64,000 nt of DNA. Source: Leptodontidium sp. MPI-SDFR-AT-0119 (lineage: Eukaryota; Ascomycota; Leotiomycetes; Helotiales; Leptodontidiaceae). The position numbers and the translations under genes are program-made. Where the stretch lies: the NCBI GenBank assembly GCA_020726505.1, contig JAHLEZ010000038.1, positions 124,001 to 188,000 on the forward strand, given 5' to 3'. A model generated the notes under the pieces. That model was not told the origin of the DNA, did not search any database, and saw only the letters and a list, made by a program, of their open reading frames with translations. Shown one piece after another: positions 23,118 through 33,229 of the stretch (its first letter is position 1; the number at the start of each line of letters is the position of its first letter).

Positions 23118-23560
23118 TAAACCTTAACTAAGATTATATATCCTTAACGTTTTTTAATAACCTTTATTTTTTTATAGCTCTAATCTTTTCTAAGTTAATA
23201 CTTATTTATCTTAGGCGTATAATATAACCTAAAAAGGTAACTTACTTAATTAAAAATTCACATTTCGACAGCTTTAATTTTCGATAATGGAAAGTTTCGA
23301 GTTATTTACTTATAATCCTAGTTAGTATGTATTTCTATAATCGATCGTAAGGAGGGTATATTAAATTACTTATTAAAATTAAAACAGCTACTTATTAAAA
23401 AGCTTTTAAAAGGGCAACTATACGTATATACGAGATAGATTAAATATCTTATTATTAAAGAATAAATAAAGGAATAATAACAGCAATTATATAATATACT
23501 AACTTAATAATAGTATATAAAACTTTTATAAAAGCTATTAGATTTGCTGTAGGAAATCTC
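23118..23560. other. AT-rich relic of unknown origin
   Basis: Strongly AT-rich with stops in all frames. It does not continue the Gypsy relic that flanks the left side of Copia-1A. A weak, unassigned protein-like trace is visible near 23300-23500 on plus. The composition returns to normal at about 23560. Confidence 0.5.
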
Positions 23561-23709
23561 ATTGAAAAGAAGCAAAAGAATTGTGACTTGTACTTTACAT
23601 AATTTGGCGGAATATTTTAGCGCATTAAAGCATCTCATACACTCAGCTCGCGTTTTCTGAACTAAAGGACAGGCCCATCTTTCCTTATAGTCACAAAGTG
23701 GCCTATTAC

Positions 23710-25500
23710 TTAAAACTCATCCTCCCTCTCTCTCCCTAGTCCCATTATCAGTCCGCCCTGGCTAACCCGCCTAATCGGCCCATCCGCGATCTTAAAATCT
23801 ATAGCCCAGACAATATGTGCGACTATTAGGACGAGCTCTAGACGAGCTATCTTCTTAGCTGTACACATGCGAGAACCGATTAAAAACGGGGAGAATGCTT
23901 TCTTAGCTTCTTCGATCTTCTCCGCTGGGTTATACTCGCTCTCGATCTAGCGTTCGGGGATGTATTTAAAGAGCCGTAGGAAATACGCCGGATTATATTA
24001 GAGAGCGTATATTCCGGTCCCGACAGTGACTCCTTAGCCGATGAATTCTCTATTAATCTCAGCTCCGCTAACTAAGACCTCACGCTATAAGGGTAAAAAG
24101 ACAGGCGGGCTCAACCTCATAGTTTCGTCGACGTAGGCGCGAAGATAAGTGCAAGATCTGAGCCTAAGGCCGGCATAAATGTCACTAGCGTCCTAGAAGG
24201 TACTGCGCACTTCTTTATTAAGCTTAATAAGAGCTTCTAGGTTTCGGGAGAAATAGAAAAATGTTACTGCAAAAGCAGATACTATAGTATTAGACCTTAA
24301 TAAAACCAACTATATTCGCGTTAGCTTCTTAGTAAAAATATTAGGATCCGGCTAACGGAAATCTACGTACCAGCGACTATTAAAGTAACTGTTTTAGCAA
24401 GTAACTCGGCGATCAGAAGGCCTTCACTAGTCTCGGAATCCTTTGTATTAATCAAGTTCTAGAAGGTATCTCGATGACCCTCCAGAGCAGCCACTTATAG
24501 TCTTGTTATAGCGATTTGTGTAGCCTTTTCGACAAATCTATTAGCTAACGATTCTCCGTTTAAAATAATCTACTTAGACGCCTTCCACTTTAGTAATTAC
24601 AGAATCTATAATAGTACTCCGACACAGTACATTATATTATCGATTGTATAAACGATAAATCGGTTATCCGGTCGGGACAATAGATCCAAAGAATAACTAA
24701 ACACCACATTTGCTATAATGTCAAAGGAAAGGTAGTTACCTGTTTAAACACGAGTAGTCAGACATCGCGATACTGTCCCAAATATCGTTTAAGATTAAAA
24801 CTCACACTACTCCGCTATGTTCTAAGGAGAAGACTATTCTTAAAATCCTCCCGAGGAACCGTTACTCTCATCATTAAGTATCTTTTCACAAAATAGCTAA
24901 ATCTTTAACTAAATAATGCTTTTATAGCCTCGTAAAGCAGTCTCCGTAAATCCTTGGCCAATCACCTTGCGCTTCCGGCCATGTTCTTTTTTATCCGTTG
25001 TGTTAAGGATACTTCTGTGTAATATGGGGTCTTTTGCTAAAGTGTCATATTCCCGGCCCTTCCCTATGTTTTTGCCATAAGAGTATATGTCTTCGAATTT
25101 TATATTAGCTTTATTTGTTTCTGCTTAATTAGGGTGCGCAGGCATTCTTACTACTATACCCAGCAGCAGAGTTGTTGATGAGTTTGCTGGGACCGTACCG
25201 GACAAGGGTGCGTAGCGGGAAATATAACTTAGCGGTGGCATCGGAGGGCTCTCGCATGTTTCTTACTATATCGCTCATGACATCTTAAAGCGTCAATGTA
25301 AATGTCGCCGATGTAGTTGTAATATACGGAGTACAAGTCCGTGACTTTTACGAGTAGTGGCCCGGGGTACTTCGATAATAGGTGGAAAAACAAGCGGTAG
25401 ACGCAAGTAATAGAAATCTAAGAATATCACAATTAGCCTTTAACGACCTATTAGACGGAATGGAAAGGAAAGGCTTAACACACATAAACAGGCCCCAGCA
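23710..25500 (-). pseudogene. Cytochrome P450 pseudogene with RIP-type stops
   Basis: On the minus strand, an almost complete fungal P450 can be read through interruptions. It begins with a membrane-anchor region ending RLFFHLLSKYPGPLLVKV (about 25400), then RYGPSKLINNSAAG and FEDIYSYGKN, then HGRKRKVIGQGFTETALRGY (about 24970), the I-helix region split by an intron after LIVAG (about 24355), the K-helix ExxR as ETMR (about 24120), FKYIPERW, and the heme-binding loop FLIGSRMC (about 23880), ending at TAA 23710. Introns are visible at about 25140, 24745 and 24290-24360. Many TAA/TAG codons stand at Trp/Gln positions. It belongs to the trichothecene-oxygenase-like fungal P450s in general look; the exact family is not assigned. 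The heme Cys is retained but the usual Gly two residues later is not. Confidence 0.85.
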
Positions 25501-27392
25501 CGACTAAGAGCGCGGCAGCGTGCTACGGTTAAATCTAGGAAAAGATGCCCATAGTAGAACACTAGTGGCAGAAGTGTTTTGAGTCTCGACGCTCTATTCT
25601 GTTTATATACTGTGTATGAAAATCACCAGAGTTCAAATGGAGCAGTTATTCGTTCATGTACTTGTGTAGTATCAAAATTCCAGCCTGACAAGATACACAG
25701 TAGTATTTAACGATCTTAACTTCGGCAGCTAAACCTCGGGCATAAATTCATACACATCTCGGCCAATCCTACTGATCCGACTCCGAGTCTATTGCTCAAA
25801 CAACTCGCGCACGCAATCAATGGACACCCTGTTTTCCTGACCTTTGAAAAATATCTGAAGATCTTGTTATGCTCGCTTGCTTCCCCACAACAGGCATCCA
25901 TGCTTTGCATGCATTCTCATCGTCAAGCGTCGTTTCGGTAGGCTTAGTGCTGGCTACGGCAACGCGTCGATCTTGGCCGTGGCCCTTTGAATGCGCGAAT
26001 GGATCCTTTTGCTTTGGGTGGGACTAAAAGCCCCCTTGACCTGCACGATTCGCAAATATAAAATGTCCGCTCACCGTTACGGCCGTAGTCGCCCGCAAGG
26101 GTCAGTAGGGAGATGCATTCCACATCACAAACATAATAGAGACGGTCTGACGCCCAAACATGGATGTATGAGTGTGCCACTGGTGCCACTACTTATTTGC
26201 AACACTTGGGCTAAATTAGCTTCAGAAATTAAACTAGATATGCCTTAAATTGATTGTCTGATTAACTACTTATTTATCAATTTGCAATTGACGTCAATTC
26301 ATATCAACAGCCATTCGCTTATCAGTGCGATCGATCTCCGTATGATGGACATACGAAGCCCCCTGACTTGAGTACCGTGTGACTGTCTGAGTTTTTAACC
26401 AAAGTCCGTCAAGATTACTCATACATTTTCGGTAGGCTGAGATCCCCTGCATCGATCGTTGCTTGGACTTCTCCAGAGCGGCTGCCGTGTCCCAGCTGCG
26501 GAGCCGAAAGATTTGGCTTGATGCGGGGATTCGGATTCGTACGTACGACTTTGTGCTCCCCCGAACTAAAACCAATTATCGACTGACCTTAATCTCTTCG
26601 CTAGAAACCTTTCGTAGAGCGGGTTGACAGCACGTACTCAATCTTGCATTCGACCCTTCGATTGTACTGCGCTTGAATAGCCAATAATTAGACAGTACTT
26701 AGCGTGCTAAGAGCATGAAGGTTCACTGTCACTAATCGCTGGATCACCGTAGATTGAGCATCCTCGGCCAAAACTGTCGTACCCCGCAAACGCGAGCTAA
26801 TCTAGTTGCATATGTCGTACGCCTCGGACAAGATTATTAATCACTGCTGTGATGTGTTTGAAACCATCAATCGTGCACGATTCGAAAGGATTGAAAACAG
26901 ATAGGAGGAGTATACTTCGTATATGATTAAACTTATCTGGAATTCTAGTCCGTGCATGCACTTATATTCTTAAGATACGAGGCTATATGCTGCATCGGGC
27001 CACCCCAATGGAGGGCGAGATAGTAGTTAGTAATCTTTATACTTAGGAAGTGATATACGCTTATTACTTCGTTGACCCTAATACACTTATCTCTACAACC
27101 GAACATTACTACCTTCACGGAAGTCGGTAGCTGATAACGAAGAACGTTACAGAATATAGCTCAGTACGTCGTGCAATCCGTGGTCTTCAGGTTTCATCAG
27201 GTAAGAGCTAAAAAGGTTAAACTAAGGTTAAACTAAAAAGTACATGTAAACCACGTCGTTGCTAAAAAGCGTTGTCCGTGTAAAGAGAATTGAAAATGTG
27301 GGGTTGAATGGGCGATGATATATGCAGGCTCGTGTCTCTTCAAGACGAATCCGTCCGAAAGCTCGGGTCGCTGTAGCTTCCTCTATGTCGAC
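25501..27392. other. Intergenic region of normal composition, no supported gene
   Basis: Several open frames of 60-90 codons occur on both strands, overlapping each other with no recognisable motif, intron or start context. I see no gene, RNA or repeat here. It is the longest unexplained normal-composition stretch left of the hydrolase. Confidence 0.5.
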
Positions 27393-28421
27393 TCAAACAT
27401 CGAGGAACTCCTTCAGAGCCTGGGCGTAGGCTTTAGGGAACTGGAAGGGATGGCCATGGCCCGAGTCCGGGTATAAGTGCAGATATGCGTAGGGCAACTG
27501 CTGTTGCAAGATGAAGCTGTTAACTGTTGGCGACATGATGTCGTTCTTTCCGTTAGTGACTAAGACGGGGGCCTTAATATCCTGCAGGCGCGCAAAGTTG
27601 TCCGGGCTGCTCGTGAAGGCGGAGAGGGCCATCAGTTGCGCCGTGGCACCAGGCTCCATGACAGACCCGCTGAGCGTTTCGCCCTTGACGCGGCGATCGG
27701 TTCTCCGTTTGAACCAGTCCTTAGCCGCGGCTAGGCTGGTCTCTGTCGTCGAGAAGAACAACAACGCCATTTGCTCTTCGGTAGGCTCACCGGGGGTGGA
27801 AGCGACCTCTCTAATCTTTGGGTCGCCTCTCGTAACACCGGGACCGGGACCAGACTGCGTACCTGAGAAGACAGCCTTCTCGACGAGGTCGGGGTACTGC
27901 CAGGATACATACTGAGCAACATTGCCTCCCAAAGAGAAGCCGAAGGGGACGGCCTTCTTGACGCCGAGGGCTTTGAGCAAGCCAACAGCGTTGTCGCCCA
28001 TGTTCTCGGCGGTGGTTGAGACGTTGCCTTCGCTATGGCCAACGCCGGAATTGTCGAACAGAATCACTTCACGGAACTGGGCGATGTAGTTGAACAGCAG
28101 AGGATCAGTGACGTCCATAGTGGCCCGAAAGTGGTTGAAGTAGAGGACTGGGTTGCCGCCGTGCTTGCCAAACTGTCGGTAGGCCAGCTTGATACCGTTC
28201 ACTTCGGCATATTTGGTCTTGACGGTTTGGGCCAGCGGTACCGGGGGATCGATGAGGGAGGAAGATCCAGCAGAACGGATAATTTCGCGAGTCTCGAGCC
28301 TAGTAAGGTGTTAGTTAGTAAGATGGTCTGACAAGCTTGGGGAGCTTTTGGTTGATATTTACCTGCCCATGGTTATAGCAGAAGCCGCGACGGCAGCAAA
28401 GAGGGTGTTGGCGATTCTCAT
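27393..28421 (-). CDS. Alpha/beta hydrolase, probably secreted or vesicular; one intron
   Basis: Predicted as exon 1 28421-28363, intron 28362-28300 (gtaaat...actag, 63 nt), exon 2 28299-27393, giving 321 residues. The ATG at 28421 is chosen because it opens a hydrophobic N-terminus (MRIANTLFAAVAASAITMG), a plausible signal peptide, joined in frame to the hydrolase body. The nucleophile elbow GFSLGG puts Ser at about residue 142; the acid is Asp about 273 in NGKNDIM and the base His about 301 in DSGHGHPF. HG of the oxyanion strand is replaced by NHFRA-type sequence. Fold and triad support serine hydrolase chemistry; the substrate is unknown. No RIP-type stops, so it looks intact, unlike neighbours on both sides. 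Confidence 0.88.
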
Positions 28422-28527
28422 TTTAAACTTCTGTTGTTTGAAGCGGACTGTTTTGGAAGGGGGCTGTTGATGTTGGTGCCGCTTCTGGTGGGTGGAATTC
28501 TCTATTCTGTCCTATGTTCCAGAGGTA

Positions 28528-28533
28528 CTTATA
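28528..28533 (-). promoter_or_regulatory. Possible TATA box for the alpha/beta hydrolase
   Basis: TATAAG on the minus strand about 107 bases upstream of the ATG at 28421, a plausible spacing for a fungal promoter. Position and sequence are the only support. Confidence 0.35.
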
Positions 28534-28539
28534 AGTCCA

Positions 28540-29600
28540 CGAAGACATGTTCATAAGTAATCCGAAAATGTAGCCTCGGACAACCAAGCAAGAAATAAAC
28601 GGACAGCAGTCTCTAAAAATGCTCTGTACAGAGCCCAGTTACCCCGACCACCATCGCTCTCGGTATTTGGGAGCGGCCCGGAACGCGTCACCATCACTGC
28701 GTCCTTCCAAGTAAGGTTTTTGTGACCGCTCTTTAATGCTAGGGTTGGGAACAAAATCCACGTCGGACTTGCGTTTGCGTTGCTGCCTTCTAGTAAGCAG
28801 CGAGTCAGCTCTAACTCGGACCCGAGTGAAGTTGTCCACATGGCAAATCTCAAGGCAACAAGAGGCGCAGAGTCGAGGTTTCCCTCGAGTGCTCGATAGA
28901 ACCTAGCTTTATGAATTATTGGCGCCAGAGGATGTACTTGTTGAAAGTACAGATAATACCTAGGAATTTGCGGTCAGCAAAAAGTATGAGATTAAACATT
29001 TTAAGATTCCTCATAACTCTTATTGTAATATTATATTAAGGGGAAAATGCTGCGCTGCTACACGATTTGACAAAGTGGTATGGACCCCTTGATTACACCA
29101 AAAGTTGTCAACGTTTACTCTTGGGACATGCGGATAGGTCGTGAAGGTATACCTTTAGAATTAATAGAGGTCTTTAAATTTAGTTGTCGCTCTTCCTTTA
29201 TATCTTCCATCGACGACGTGGTGGTTTCCCCGTCGCCGTGCTAATGGCCGGCCTTTTATTAATATAGTTGTAACTCTAGGCCACCTGAAGTATTCAGATG
29301 TGCACAAGATGTCTTTGAATAGAAGCATATGAACGAAGCGACATACTAATCTGACCTCAAACGCCTAGATCCGCGAATGCACTGCCGGGAGGCATATCCC
29401 GGTAGTGGGAGTGGGAGTGGGAGTGGGGTGTCTGTGGTGTCGGACTTGGCAGATCACTACACATGTCAACATGCTTTAGTGGTTGTCATCATCCTTTATT
29501 TTAGTCAGCGAATCTCGCACTTGCGGCAGAACATGTGAAGGAATTGTCCGTCGAGACAAGCGAGCTGGAGGCCCACCAGGCCCCATCTTAAAGAAACCGT
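28540..29600. other. Intergenic region without supported gene
   Basis: Normal composition up to about 29590. Overlapping short frames at 28551-28853 have no recognisable features. A G-rich tract at 29407-29428 is listed separately. After about 29600 the sequence becomes AT-rich. Confidence 0.5.
29407..29428 (+). repeat. G-quadruplex-type repeat
   Basis: Four G runs (three GGG and one GGGG) separated by AGT three times, a perfect short-loop G-quadruplex pattern made from a hexamer GTGGGA repeat. Confidence 0.7.
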
Positions 29601-31930
29601 TTTAGAACCTTTTACCTACTCCCGGCTAATAAGCCAATTATTATATTACAACTCTTATATCACGAGGTGTATAAATAGCGGAAAAGTTAAAGTTTATAAG
29701 AAGTACCGAGATAAGCTTTTATACTCTTAAAACAAAATAAACCCCCCTTAATTCGTTTCCCTTATACGTAAAACGTATACTAAGGATTATACAAATTTAC
29801 TTCGAAATATATAAACCTAACTTTTTCTCGCTTATAAGTTAATTATAAATACTTCCCCTTTCTTAATTTTCTTACCTCTTTAATATAAAAAGAAGTAGGT
29901 ATACTTTACTTATAATGCTCGAAACGATATTATAAAGATCTTTTTAATTAATATTATGGTATTTTATATATTAAGTAAACAGAAGTTCGGAAACGAGATA
30001 TTTGTGATAATACTTTAAGAGATTAATACCCCAATTAATTAAAGAAGCTAAGAACAAGAGAAAATCGCTACTATAATAGTTTTAATTATTAAATTTATTA
30101 ATTACTATTAGTTAGTTATATAATTTGCACTTTTTATTTAAGAATTGGACGTAGAACTAAAGATTCCCTTAAAATTCGCTAATTAAACTCACGTATTGTT
30201 TTTAAAATAGAAAATGATATTTTCCCCCCTTATTACTTATATAATTATAAAATTAAGTTTAAAAAAAGGGTAAGAAAGTACTTAAGTACTTACCACTTTA
30301 TAAGATATTAGGTAAGGAACTTAAGGCTATTAAAGAATATATTATAAATAACTTAAAAAAAGGATTTATTAAGTCGTCTTAAGTATTATTTATTACCTTT
30401 ATTTTCTTTATTAAAAACTAAATAATAAGACCTTAGCTCGTATAGCTAATACTTGTATTTTTAGTAAACTAGACATTTAATAAGCTTTTTATTGAATTCG
30501 AATAGATTTAGTATTAAAAAAGTATATAACCTTTCGTACAAAATACAACATTTATAAGTATAAAGTTTTTTTTATTTAATTTAACTAATAGCCCTACCAC
30601 TTATTAGCGTTATATAAATAATATTCTTTTTAATTACCTTAATTATTTTTATATAATATACTTAAACGACGTTTTTATTTATTTTAAAAATCCCCTTAAG
30701 TATTAAACTTATGTTAAAAAGATACTTTAATACCTTAATAATACCGACTTATAAGTAAATCTTAAGAAGTATAAGTTTAAAGTCATAAATATTAAGTATT
30801 CAGGATTTATTATATTAATCTCTAACTTAAAAGTTAATCCTAAGAAAGTCTTCATTCTTCGTAAGTAAACTTACCTTAGTTTTATTAAAGGTATGTAATT
30901 TTTCCTTAGTTTTTATAACTTTTATTAGAGATTTATTCGTAACTACGGTATTATAATAAAACCTCTTATTTGGCTTATTAAAAATAAAATTTCTTTTTGC
31001 TTTATTATAAAATGCGAAAATACCTTTAACCTTTTAAAATATACTCTTACGTCTACACCTCTCTTAAGATATAATAAATAAGATTTGCTTTATCTCTTAA
31101 AAACGGATATTAGTAATAATATTATTATAAGGGCCCTTTCTTAATAACTGTAACGACACAAGGGGACTTAGTACGTAGAAGAAGACTTAATACTTAGAAT
31201 ACAAAAACTACAGAGCTACTGTACAGGAGGGAGCCATATATATAGGGAGTCGGAAGGGAGTCGGACCTGTTCCGGATCCCTGACCTTAGCCGAGCCCTAG
31301 CCGAAGCATACCTGTCGTTACAATAACATAATAAGGACTAATTCCCTATTACTTTCTTTTTAAAGATTATATTACCTACTAAGCTTAGCTATATCGTGCA
31401 CGATTAAAAAATATTAACAATTATTAAATATTTTAAGCATTAATAAACTAAGTTAATAAGAACCCTTTACCAAGTTCGTATTATAATATATGATAAAGCT
31501 TTAGAATACTTTATAACTTTTAAGTAATTAAATACTTAATAAGCAAGATAAGTAAAGCTTTTAATAAACTACAATTTTATAATTACGTATCGTCCTAGAA
31601 TTTATAATCTTTTAACTAATTCTTTCTCTTATAAGTTAGACAAATTAAATTAACAAAACTTTATTAAAAAGACTTAACGTCCTTAGTAATTCTTACGCTA
31701 AAACCAAGTTAATCCTCACTTATTATTTAAAAAATTACGATTACTAAATAATATTAACGCGCTAGTATTAAACGTTAAGCTAACCGCCCTTATACTAATA
31801 TTTTTTTATAATATATTAAGTATTAAAAACTAATTGTATTATTACTTCTTTATAAGGTTTACGAAAGTAAACTTTATTAGATTCCCTTAAAAATTTAATA
31901 TAAAAAGTAATCTTTTATTTTATAATAGTG
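29600..31930 (+). mobile_element. Gypsy relic (RT to RNase H readable at 30240-31900), RIP-destroyed
   Basis: Within the AT-rich block, RT entry (ELKAIKEYIINNLKKGFI at about 30310-30380) is followed by RT, the [19 protein letters not shown] RT/RNase H hinge near 30900-30960, and RNase H traces to a final FIITYRPR at about 31570-31600. The order and motifs are those of Ty3/Gypsy. 29600-30240 is equally AT-rich, presumably upstream gag/protease, but nothing is readable. No LTRs of its own were found. Stops are TAA/TAG throughout. It differs clearly from the Gypsy at 45836, so it is another family or an older copy. The solo LTR at 31149 interrupts it. Confidence 0.75.
31149..31322. mobile_element. 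Solo LTR (174 bp) with target duplication ATAAC
   Basis: Starts TGTAACGACA and ends TGTCGTTACA, a 10-bp perfect terminal inverted repeat, flanked by ATAAC at 31144-31148 and 31323-31327. It is normal to GC-rich in composition inside a very AT-rich relic, and contains CCATATATATAGGG as a possible TATA box. Low RIP load shows it came after the host decayed. Confidence 0.88.
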
Positions 31931-32129
31931 CGAAATAGCCTACTTATTCAGAGGTTCAAGACCGATGGAATAGAGACTTACTGCATGCATGGATCTGTCA
32001 AGTCTACCGATGAACAGAAACACGGACCGATTGATATTAATGTAAAGTAAAGTTATAACTTGCGCAGTCATTTGTTGGCAAATCTACCCCCACGTACGTA
32101 TCCCTCCCTCCCAACGGCACCCCAGCTTA
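31931..32129. other. Short intergenic stretch downstream of the SDR
   Basis: Composition returns to normal. It would contain the 3' untranslated region of the minus-strand SDR; no definite signal seen. Confidence 0.4.
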
Positions 32130-33128
32130 TCAATTGAATGCTGATATCGCCTTCTCAGTCCAGTCCCACAACTTCTCAGCGAGACCGGCATCCCGCGACG
32201 GGCCTGTGCTCTTCTCCCCGAGAACCCCAATGGGTTCATAGTACTCCCCATTCTTGATCCCGCTCCTCTCAGACGTGGCTGCCCACAGCTGTGTATAAGG
32301 CCCCTGCTCCACCGACACTCTATCGCTCATCGTTAACACTAGTGCCGGAAGACGTGTGAAGAACGGAAGAGTGCTCCAAAGATCAGTCATGACCGCACCA
32401 GGGTGTACCGCGACGGACAGAATCTCCGGGTAGCGCTTCGCCAGCTCGCGAACATACAGCAGATTCGCGAGCTTGCTCTGGCCGTACCGACTCCACTTGT
32501 GACCTGGGTTGATGGGGTTCCCGAGGCTCGCCTGGGCGCTGTTGAGGGTATCGAGCTCGATGCCGAGTTTAGGAGCCTGCTTGTACGCCGAGGATGCGAG
32601 ACTGACAATCCGCACATCCGCACGGGGTTGGCTGGCTGTTCGGAGCATCGTTGGCAGGAGCAGCTTAATGAGAAGCGCGTGTGCGAGGTGGTTAACTTGG
32701 AACTGGATCTCATAGCCGTCTTTGCTGGTGCCGGCATCGACGGCCATGATGCCCGCGTTGCAAACAAGGACGTCGAGACGGTCAGATACGCCCTCAAACT
32801 TCTTTGCGGCCGCCTGTACTGATTCGAGACTAGTCATATCGGACTTGATGAAGGTGAGGGGAACATCCTGGTGCTTTGCCTGAAGCTGCTTTATGATTTC
32901 GCTGCCTTTTGATTCATTCCGTCCTGTGAAGTATATGTGTGCCGGCTTGTGTGCCGCGAGGGCCGTAATAGTACCAGCGCCCAATCCAGCGGTGCCTTTG
33001 TTCCAGTCAGTATTTGCGCCCGCCATTTTCGAGTTAGGCTCAGCGATGTACTTACCTCCCGTGATTAGGAAGACCTTCCCGGATAAGTCAGGAATATCCT
33101 TGGTAGGATTGAAGGATGATTTCGCCAT
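32130..33128 (-). CDS. Short-chain dehydrogenase/reductase, Bli-4-like; one in-frame intron
   Basis: Predicted as exon 1 33128-33056, intron 33055-32996 (gtaagt, branch CTGAC, end AAAG; 60 nt), exon 2 32995-32130, giving 312 residues. Splicing restores the nucleotide-binding motif TGGTAGLG (TGxxxGxG, residues about 23-30), which the intron splits. Other SDR signatures are CNAG at about 103, a catalytic Ser near 159 in SLASS, and YGQSK (Tyr about 195, Lys about 199). It resembles the fungal light-induced alcohol dehydrogenase/WW-oxidoreductase-like SDRs, so NAD(P)-dependent alcohol or carbonyl oxidoreduction is expected; the substrate is unknown. The intron is a multiple of three without stops, so retention would keep the frame but destroy the cofactor loop. 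No damage visible. Confidence 0.9.
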   Translation of the reverse strand: MAKSSFNPTKDIPDLSGKVFLITGGKYIAEPNSKMAGANTDWNKGTAGLGAGTITALAAHKPAHIYFTGRNESKGSEIIKQLQAKHQDVPLTFIKSDMTSLESVQAAAKKFEGVSDRLDVLVCNAGIMAVDAGTSKDGYEIQFQVNHLAHALLIKLLLPTMLRTASQPRADVRIVSLASSAYKQAPKLGIELDTLNSAQASLGNPINPGHKWSRYGQSKLANLLYVRELAKRYPEILSVAVHPGAVMTDLWSTLPFFTRLPALVLTMSDRVSVEQGPYTQLWAATSERSGIKNGEYYEPIGVLGEKSTGPSRDAGLAEKLWDWTEKAISAFN

Positions 33129-33221
33129 TCGAGGAATCTTACGTTGTCGATAAGTACTTCTACGAAGCGATAGGTGATTAATGGATGATGTTGATGACCT
33201 GATCGTGCTGTGGAAGAGATA

Positions 33222-33227
33222 CTTATA
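33222..33227 (-). promoter_or_regulatory. Possible TATA box for the SDR at 32130
   Basis: TATAAG in GAATATAAGT on the minus strand, about 95 bases upstream of the ATG at 33128. Confidence 0.4.
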
Positions 33228-33229
33228 TT

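Noticed and set aside
25944..26189. Minus-strand frame with several Cys and GRNGERTFYIC, vaguely like a GRF zinc finger
   Set aside because: The Cys/His spacing does not fit and no homologous sequence continues on either side. Left as unexplained intergenic sequence.
28551..28853. Minus-strand 100-codon frame upstream of the alpha/beta hydrolase
   Set aside because: No motif, overlaps another frame of similar length, and would need a promoter inside the intergenic region. Not supported.
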